Origin: Amoebidium appalachense
Taxonomy: Eukaryota > Ichthyosporea
Direction: 5' to 3'
Assembly: GCA_963693365.1 (NCBI GenBank)
Contig: CAVNZM010000002.1
Location: forward strand, 6,200,001 to 6,264,000
Length of the DNA stretch: 64,000 nucleotides
Every line of letters begins with the position of its first letter. Position 1 is the stretch's first letter. Below the pieces are notes generated by a model, which was not told the DNA's origin, made no database searches, and saw only the letters and a list, made by a program, of their open reading frames with translations. The position numbers were made by a program, and so were the translations under genes. This document shows positions 1-64,000 of this stretch, in pieces.

Positions 1-123
1 TCTCTATCTTCTCATGACACCCCCCCCACCCCCCCACCCACAAACCCTCCCCCCGCCCGCCTGCCTCTTCAAGTTATCTGTGTGGTGTGTAATCTCGTGA
101 GCACATATGTCGTTACACAAATG

Positions 124-176
<53 letters not shown>

Positions 177-348
177 CCTTGCACGTGCATGTGTGTGTGC
201 AGCCTGGCATGTATAATTGTGTGTGTAGCCTGGCGCATGCATGTGTGGTGTATATTATTTTGTTAACTTGTGTAGCCGTACACTTGCACGTGCATGTGTG
301 TGTTAACTTGTGTAGCCGTACACTTGCACGTGCATGTATGTGTCACAC

Positions 349-18480
<18,132 letters not shown>

Positions 18481-18582
18481 GGTAAAAGCTCACAGGGACG
18501 GGCGCCCCCGGTTGTACATATGTCTGCAAGTTCATAAACAGCAGTCGGTGCATAACGTGTTTCTCTGCAGCTGAGTGGTCTT

Positions 18583-18685
18583 CAAGCCAAGGCCTCCAAA
18601 TACAACGGGCCCGGACACGAGTTTGCGCAATCACACTTGTGACGTCAGGCGACCGTTCCATGGTGAATAACTTTTTGATTGGTTC
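18583..18685 (+). repeat. Left arm of ~100-bp imperfect inverted repeat
   Basis: The segment is the imperfect reverse complement of about 21625-21735. The shared core runs through AAGGCCTCC, ACGAGTTTGCGCAA, CTTGTGACGTCAGGCG and CCGTTCCAT, broken by short indels. The arms enclose ~2.9 kb holding a retroposed segment and the THAP gene. It could be a duplicated promoter segment in inverse orientation, or degenerate ends of a DNA element. Confidence 0.65.
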
Positions 18686-18707
18686 ATAAGCTGAAAGCGC
18701 TGATTGG
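18640..18707 (-). promoter_or_regulatory. Candidate Drosha promoter: CRE and two CCAAT boxes
   Basis: Reading on the minus strand there are two CCAAT motifs (ATTGG on plus at 18678-18682 and 18703-18707), then a perfect TGACGTCA at 18640-18647, about 160 bp before the Drosha ATG. No TATA box is seen on this strand. The spacing is promoter-like, but no start site can be placed. The CRE lies inside the left arm of an inverted repeat whose right arm at 21662-21669 keeps the same CRE. Confidence 0.4.
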
Positions 18708-18813
18708 AGGTCTTCAGGAATGGGCGGGAAATTTGGCGTCACCCATGCACAATTTGAATCACATTGAACCCCAATTTCGCTGAATAATGTTCTCTTTTAT
18801 TGATTAAATTCGT

Positions 18814-19709
18814 AGATTGTCTGACTTCGATCTCTTAGCTGTCACGTCAACTTCTTTTCCCGATTCTTCACCATGGCAGGTATATAAAGGCTTTCGTTTC
18901 TTCTTTTTGTGGTGGGAGGGAGTCCCACTCAGGGGAACGTGACTGCAGCATGTGTGTGGTGTGGCCTGGTGTATTCCTACTGCTGTGAGAGTGTGGGGGC
19001 ATCTCCCTTTCGCGGAGTTTCTCGCTTGAGAAGTGGTTTCTTCAACGCCTGGTGGTCCACTGCAACCTATGGTAACTTCTACACGCGGTCTACGCTTCTA
19101 CGCGACCTATCGGCGGTGGGCTGCTGCAACTTCTTCAGCTACTTCTGCGCTGCGTGAGTGGGAGGGGCGGCTACTTGGTCGTCGGGGAGCTTTCCAAGTG
19201 ACTGACAGTCCTTAGCCTCCAGTCGTATGGCAATGACCGGGTTTGCTTGCATGCATTCTGTAATTGTGTTTTTCTGTGTGTCCTGCCACAACTAGGCCAC
19301 CTTGTCAGAGAGCTAGATGCAGTTTCTCCGGGTTATCTAGGGGCCGGGCCCGTTGGGATTGTTTTTTAGCTCAGATTTGGTCTGCATTGCTCTTTTAGAG
19401 GCTGACTTGCTTGCTGTGCCTCGGTAGGTTTTGAGGGGGGCCTGTTGGGAAGCAGCAGTAATGATGTCTTCTTGCGGAGTGTGGTCTGGTCAACATCGAT
19501 GCATATGACTAGTTGGAGCAAACTAGTTTCACGCATACACGTACACTTAAGGTTTTGCCCGCTGGTGTCCTTTGTCACTTGTCGCTTTATTTTTATTTCG
19601 TAGCTTTGGCTTTTTCAGTTCTATTGGTGGTTATGTAGCCTGTGGCTGCACGTTGCCTTCATCAACGGATCAATAAAACCGAGTCAAAAGAAAAAAAAAG
19701 ATTGTCTGA
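18814..19709 (+). mobile_element. Retroposed segment with 11-bp target-site duplication and A-tail
   Basis: An 11-bp direct repeat AGATTGTCTGA lies at 18814-18824 and 19699-19709. Between them the plus strand ends with AATAAA (19672-19677), a short spacer, and an A-rich tail (AAAAGAAAAAAAAAG, 19686-19700) that touches the right-hand repeat. This is the signature of LINE-type target-primed insertion of a polyadenylated RNA. The ~870-nt body has no convincing coding frame. It contains TATATAAAGG at 18881-18890, so it could also be a small transcription unit. The source RNA is not recognised. Confidence 0.5.
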
Positions 19710-19871
19710 TAAACCGGCTTTCTGTACATGTTTAGGGGGCTGTGTGCCGCACACGTTGTTGAAACTAGCACGCCCCGAAAAAAGGGAAACGGACTTTCAA
19801 GGGAAACGGGAAGGCTATAACGACCTGCACTACAACTGCAGATTTAATACAAGTGGCGCTGAAAGCCCAAT

Positions 19872-20528
19872 ATGGGCAAGAAGTGTTCTGTGGCTAATTG
19901 CACGGGCGGTTACCAGTCAGAACACAAGAAAGGAATAAAGGTTTCTGTGTTTAGTTTCCCTAACCAACAGGCCGAACCACAACGTTTTGCGAAGTGGGTT
20001 AGCGCCTGCGCCCGCGAGGGTACAGACTGGCTCACCGATTATGCGAGTATTTGTGAGAGGCACTTTGCCAAGTCTGATATAGAGTGGTACACTATTTGGG
20101 TAGATAGTAAGACAAACGAGACTCTGAGCTACAAGAAAGACAAACCTAGTCTTACGGCCAGTGCAGTTCCCACGCAGAACATTCCCAATCGCAATACACC
20201 AATCACCGCACAAGTTAAAAGGCCAAGCCGAGAAGAACGTGAAGAGGAAAAGTCCAATAAGAGAAGGTTACAAGAGGCCCAAAAGGAACGAGAACGGCAA
20301 GCAGCTGATACTATAAGTGGGTTCACACACCTGCTCAACAATATTCGTGCACACTTGTCTGAGGGCTTTGCAACCTGGCAAATAGTAGGGCAAACAGAGA
20401 CATACATCCAACTTATGCAGTTAGGCAACTTCATTGTGAATGTTGGTGGTCAACCACTTTTGACACCTCTTGTCCCGTTTGTTGCATCCATAGTAACAAT
20501 CACCAGCGAACTTTTGCATAGAACGTGA
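19872..20528 (+). CDS. THAP-domain protein, single exon
   Basis: 218 residues from ATG at 19872. Residues 1-80 form a THAP zinc finger, a sequence-specific DNA-binding fold found in animal regulators and in P-element-type transposases. C5 and C10 (CSVANC) and the CERH pair supply the C2CH zinc ligands. The FSFP turn and AKW tryptophan fit the family, and the AVPT box follows at about residue 97. Residues ~115-145 are a charged helix (REEREEEKSNKRR) likely to form a coiled coil. The last ~70 residues are mixed-hydrophobic and not recognised. No DDE/RNase H transposase domain is present. The gene lies between inverted repeats, so it may be a domesticated or stranded transposase remnant, or an ordinary transcription factor. 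No intron is needed. Confidence 0.85.
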   Translation: MGKKCSVANCTGGYQSEHKKGIKVSVFSFPNQQAEPQRFAKWVSACAREGTDWLTDYASICERHFAKSDIEWYTIWVDSKTNETLSYKKDKPSLTASAVPTQNIPNRNTPITAQVKRPSREEREEEKSNKRRLQEAQKERERQAADTISGFTHLLNNIRAHLSEGFATWQIVGQTETYIQLMQLGNFIVNVGGQPLLTPLVPFVASIVTITSELLHRT

Positions 20529-20667
20529 GCGCAAACACCAACCCCTGCAACAGATAGAAGGACATTCATTTCGTTAGGGGTTCCTGATTTTGAAACGGGG
20601 AGAGGGGTAGTAGTAACTTTGGCGGGGGGGGAAGGGGGGGGGAAGGGGCGGGGGAGCCCCCACTTTG

Positions 20668-20760
20668 GACAGGTGCCGCCCCCCCCCCTCCCCTCCCCCC
20701 CCCCCCCCCCCGAGAACCCCCCCCCTTCTCGGGGGGGGGGGGGGGGAAGGGAAGGCACCT
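20668..20760. repeat. 93-bp near-perfect palindrome (hairpin)
   Basis: AGGTGCC at 20668 pairs with GGCACCT ending at 20760. C-rich and G-rich arms follow inward, and the tip is GAGAA, a C-run loop, TTCTC. The stem is about 35-40 bp, a size that would suit a hairpin RNA, but the arms are low complexity. Related smaller hairpins lie at 20793-20860 and 21490-21545. Confidence 0.6.
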
Positions 20761-20792
20761 ACAGCTTCGGCTAGCAGGGGGGGGGGGGGGAG

Positions 20793-20870
20793 GGGACCCA
20801 CCACCCACTTGAGCAGGTGGCCCCTCCCCCCCCCCCTCCTCCCGGCCCCCGGGGGGGGGGGGGACTTACC
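20793..20870. repeat. G/C-run hairpin cluster
   Basis: A G-run and AGGGGACCCACC pair imperfectly with AGGTGG, CCCCT and a C-run across a short ACCCACTTGAGC loop. A second C-run/G-run inversion follows to about 20865. The CAGGTG motif is shared with the palindrome to the left. Nothing coding is seen from 20530 to 21620. Confidence 0.4.
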
Positions 20871-21068
20871 CACCTCACAGCTGCAGGCTGCCATAACTAC
20901 GGTATTAGTTATGACCTGATTGTCTACCGTGATTAGGACTATAGTTTCGCAGCGGTTTACATACATTTAGTTCCCAAAACGTAAGCATTGAAGGTTGGTA
21001 CTTGGACCGCTTAACGACATGAAACTCATTTGGGCTACACCCTCTGTTCATTGATGCTCGAGGAGCCC

Positions 21069-21104
<36 letters not shown>

Positions 21105-21489
21105 TCCCCCTCCCTCCCTCCCTCCCTTTCTTTGCGGGCCTGGGCGGGATTGAGTCTCGTCTCCAGTCTCCCCACCACGGGCTCCGCGCGCTGTGTACAC
21201 ACATGCACAAAATTTTACACGTACCTGCACCCACATGCATATAATATATGTGTACAACTTGCGCACACGTGGTGCACAAACCAGCGATGCGCACAAAACA
21301 TAAACATGCAGATGCATTCATCCACACCAAACACACATACAATCCCCGCCACACAGACACAAACGAACCTGGCAATACAAGAACGTTTAATAATTCATAA
21401 TTACGTAATATTCGACAGTACTAACGAATAGAGCCTTTGTGGGTGGAAAAGATGTTTGGCATCACGCGCAGGCGCGGAGGGGCCCCGAA

Positions 21490-21545
21490 GAGGGGGGGGG
21501 GGGGGGGGGAACCACTCACCTCGCGGAGGTGGGTCCCCCCCTTAG
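21490..21545. repeat. Hairpin with G/C-run arms
   Basis: GGGGGAACCACTCACCTC and GAGGTGGGTCCCCCC face each other across a three-base GCG loop. It resembles the hairpins at 20668-20870 and sits just before the right inverted-repeat arm. Confidence 0.45.
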
Positions 21546-21624
21546 GAGGGGGTGGGGGTTTGGGGGTAAGAGGGGACCACCAGGCGGGACGTCGATATTT
21601 ACTACTCCCCACCACCATCTCCTC

Positions 21625-21735
21625 GTTACAATCAAAAATCAGATTGAATGGAACGGGCGCCTGACGTCACAAGTGTTTGCGCAAACTCGTGTCATGGCCC
21701 GTTTATCTACAATAGGGAGGCCTTGCTTCAAGCGC
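21625..21735 (-). repeat. Right arm of ~100-bp imperfect inverted repeat
   Basis: Reverse-complement partner of 18583-18685, with TGACGTCA kept at 21662-21669. A short open frame starting at an ATG here (from about 21693) has no recognisable domain. Confidence 0.65.
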
Positions 21736-21850
21736 TGCGCTAACGGTTGCATAAAACATGATATGCGGTTTGGGGTGAATAAGAATGAAAAGCCAATAGT
21801 CTAGGGAGATAAGGGGCAACTCACACGAACTGGGTTCAACTGCCCATGTT

Positions 21851-22716
21851 GTGACTTGCTCACTCGCTCGTCCGCAATTTTCTTTTGACTGGATTTATTC
21901 GACAGAAAGATATGCAAGTATGCACGGCATACTGAGAAGACAATAAAAAACTTCACGAGTTATCCAGTAACAAGTGCATACTGAGATACCTGAACACTGT
22001 GTGAAAATCATATAAATACTCAATGTGACGACCAACAGAATTCAACAAAAAGTCTAAAGTGGTCACATTGCCAGCCAGTGTAGCAGACAGCCGTAGGGAA
22101 AGAGGTAAACGCGACATAAAAACTCACACCTATCAACATGCTTGCGATTAAAAAGTTCAGCACAAAAGTGGCACCAGCGGCGATGAAAACAAAAATTACA
22201 ACGCCACTGCACAACTTCCCAGGCAATATCAACATCAGAGCACCATACAGACTTATCTACTAGGGTGGTATCCATACGTACAGCAGGAGAAATATATCCT
22301 GCCAAAGCTCCCAAAAAGCGATAATGATCGGTACGGTCACGGTTGCCTAAGGAACATAACACATGCCGACTGAGTTTTACCTTTGATTTCTCTATCAGAA
22401 CGAGAGAGAAACTTATACTGCGTATGGTAATAACGCGAAAAGGCAGGAAAAACAGGAAGAGAAAAGAAAGGGGGAGTGAGATAGCGAGAGGAAGAACCAG
22501 GTTGAAAGAGGGTAGGCTGAGGACATTCAGAAGTAGCGTTGGTGAATCGGGGGGGAATTTAGATACCGTTATTGCTTTTGCCTACTGACTCGGTTTGCGC
22601 CTGGGCACAGCCCAGCCGAATTGACTCGTATCCGGAATATCTCCGGAAAATCCCAAATTTGCACCTGGGCGCTGCCCATGTACATGTGGTGACTTGCTCA
22701 CTCGCTCGTCCGCAAT
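21851..22716. other. ~830-bp segment bounded by identical 28-bp direct repeats
   Basis: A 28-bp sequence (GTGACTTGCTC, ending CGTCCGCAAT) occurs identically at 21851-21878 and 22689-22716. CTGCCCATGT precedes both copies at slightly different distance. The interior has no low-complexity runs. A minus-strand frame at 22362-22063 is rich in Cys, His and Trp but matches nothing recognised. The segment may be an insertion with duplicated flanks or a local duplication. No gene is seen from 22717 to 24450. Confidence 0.4.
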
Positions 22717-24464
22717 AAGCGTGTATGTGAGTGTGCACGTCTCTGCTTGTGTGCGTTCGTGCGTGTGTCAGCGTGTGTGTATTTGTGTGCTTGAGTGTTT
22801 GTGGGTGTGCGCGTGGGTGTGCGCGTGTGCCTGTGTGTGTGTGTGTGCACACGTGCGGTCACATATGTGTTTTTGCCTACGTGTGTGTGCCGATGACGCA
22901 GGCACGTGCATGTTTGTGCATGCTTTAGGAAGTTTCAGGTACGTGCCAGGGCAGGAGGAAGCTCTGTGCTCCAAGAGGCATATAATAGACAGATACAGAG
23001 TATGAGAAGTACTCGCCTCTTCTGTTAACGTGTCTCCCAGGACAGACGTCCGACATATAATTAGCTGAAGGTGGCATCATTCATCCTCCGCTGCTTGGAC
23101 TATTCAGCTCACAAACCGATTTTGAAACATAGTATCCTAATACCAGTACTGGTTACATACATCGGTGTACATTCTATCCGTCTCGGAGATATATAGCTTC
23201 TGCCGGGTGACCGGTGAACCTCGCTTCTAATAATTAGATGTCAGGACCAGAAGATCTAGATCTGTTGGCTGAGTACTGGTGATGTCAAGGGGGAGGAAGA
23301 AGGCCGAATTAGGGGCTGAGGGGCGAGGTTGGGGTATGAGCTAGAAATGGGGAAAGGATGAAGAGGGTGGCAGGGGGACTGGGGGGAGTGGAGACGGGTG
23401 ATGATCCGAAACCTGGTTGCCTCGAAGGCGGACCGGGGGCCCCGGGGGGAGGAAGGAAGGGGGGGGGGGGGGGGGGCACGTCTTCTACACTGTGGGGTAG
23501 GTGTCTCATGATCCCGCGGGGTGGGGGAACGCAAGTTTGCATCGAAACGAAGAATCAGAGAACAAAAATCTAGGACACGACAAGTGAAGGGGAAAGTGTA
23601 GGTGGTCTCGAGGCATTGCTGCAGGCTCGCAATGAGGAGAGCCAAATCGGCTTGGACCTGGAGTGCAATGATTGGTACGGTAAACTTCAAAGACTCCACC
23701 AGCACGTTCCTGTGGGAGGGGGGTGTAGGATAAAAATTAATTCGGAAAAAATGGATAAACTTCTACACAATCTGGAAGAAATGAAGTTGTTATGGTGTGT
23801 TTTTTAAAATATTATATAGTTTAATTTTATGGCTTGTTAATGAGTAAAGTTGAAATCGGCTTTTGCACTATACGTGTAAAAAGAATACATTGCATAAAAA
23901 TTCGAATTCAACTCTATGGTGACATTCCAATGTGCCAGGACATGATCCTATAAGAATATAGTCATGCAAGCATCCTACCGCATTCCTGTGATATAACAAT
24001 CAGGCTGGCCTGGAACGCTCCTGGAACGTGTCCTGTTGTGTGCGTTTCCAGCGTGTGTTACTTCCGTGTGTGTCAACCTGCAAAGCATCACAGCTTACTG
24101 TTACACCTCAGCCTCTTGTCTGTCCGCGCGCGTGTTTTTTCCTTAACCGAAGGAAAACTTATGCTATGTTGCCAACCTTAAATGTTTTATTATCATACGG
24201 TTATTTGTACGATTGCCTTGGCGATAAGGACTCGCGGCGGTTCAGAACAAGTTTTCAGTCACCCATATAGCCATCCATGCCATCGGTGTAAACGCCAACA
24301 AACCAGGACTCGTATTACTATACGTCGCTGCATATAAGCACACTTGCCACTAAGATCTCACACCAACCACTCTAAGTACCGTTTTTTAAAGAATAGAGGT
24401 TTTACTAGGCAGCATACTTCAGTACTTTGTGCCACACACTTGGGCCGCTAGTCCTATGAGCAAA

Positions 24465-24504
24465 GGGCGGGGTGTGTGACGGGGGTGTGTGCCCAGAGCC
24501 CACC

Positions 24505-24508
<4 letters not shown>
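24465..24508 (+). promoter_or_regulatory. GC box and start context of the EGF gene
   Basis: GGGCGGGGTGTG at 24465-24476 is a GC/KLF-type box, and CCACCATGG around 24505 is a strong start context. No TATA box is found in the 150 bp upstream. Confidence 0.4.
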
Positions 24509-63858
<39,350 letters not shown>

Positions 63859-64000
63859 GTGTGTACACGTTTTAAGTTTGCGTGTGGATGTTTTCGCTCT
63901 CTCGTTATTTATGGTTTCGATTCCAATTTATTGATGTTCACATGATAGCAGTTCAATCTTACCATGCGAGCATGCACTTAGGTCACCCCCCAGTGAGCCT

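Noticed and set aside
22063-22362. Minus-strand Cys/His/Trp-rich frame as a zinc-finger gene.
   Set aside because: Spacing fits no known finger and there is no support for splicing or transcription. Kept only as part of the direct-repeat segment.
23256-23705. Minus-strand 149-codon frame.
   Set aside because: A hydrophobic start followed by low-complexity proline and serine. No family and no start context.

Overview
The window is eukaryotic nuclear DNA: two large intron-rich genes, a short gene between them, and introns packed with (CA)n, (CT)n and C/G homopolymer runs. The gene content points to a holozoan. One gene is an unmistakable Drosha, known from animals and their ichthyosporean relatives. 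The second encodes a giant secreted or membrane-tethered multi-EGF protein, and the third is a THAP-domain protein. An ichthyosporean-type unicellular relative of animals, or an early-branching animal, fits best. The species is not determined.

Layout. Positions 349-18480, minus strand: a Drosha-type ribonuclease III gene, read from an R/D/E-rich N-terminal exon through the central domain and most of the first RNase III domain. The second RNase III domain and dsRBD lie beyond the left edge. Positions 18480-24504: intergenic DNA with a Drosha promoter candidate, a retroposed segment bounded by an 11-bp duplication, a single-exon THAP gene, G/C-rich hairpins, a pair of ~100-bp inverted repeats and a 28-bp direct repeat pair. 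Positions 24505 to past the right edge, plus strand: the EGF gene, 60 exons in the window, with a signal peptide, three related N-terminal beta-type repeats and 54 EGF-like domains. Five copies of a three-exon cysteine-rich module interrupt the EGF runs. Nearly all introns are phase 1.

Both large genes share an intron style. C-runs follow many donors, and (CA)n tracts run straight into many acceptors in place of a pyrimidine tract. A short interspersed element family with a palindromic end is present in five copies. The genes are divergent neighbours with no evident functional link: Drosha would process microRNA precursors in the nucleus, and the EGF protein would act outside the cell. Exon borders were read by eye from splice sites, reading phase and homology. 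They are predictions, not transcript-based.
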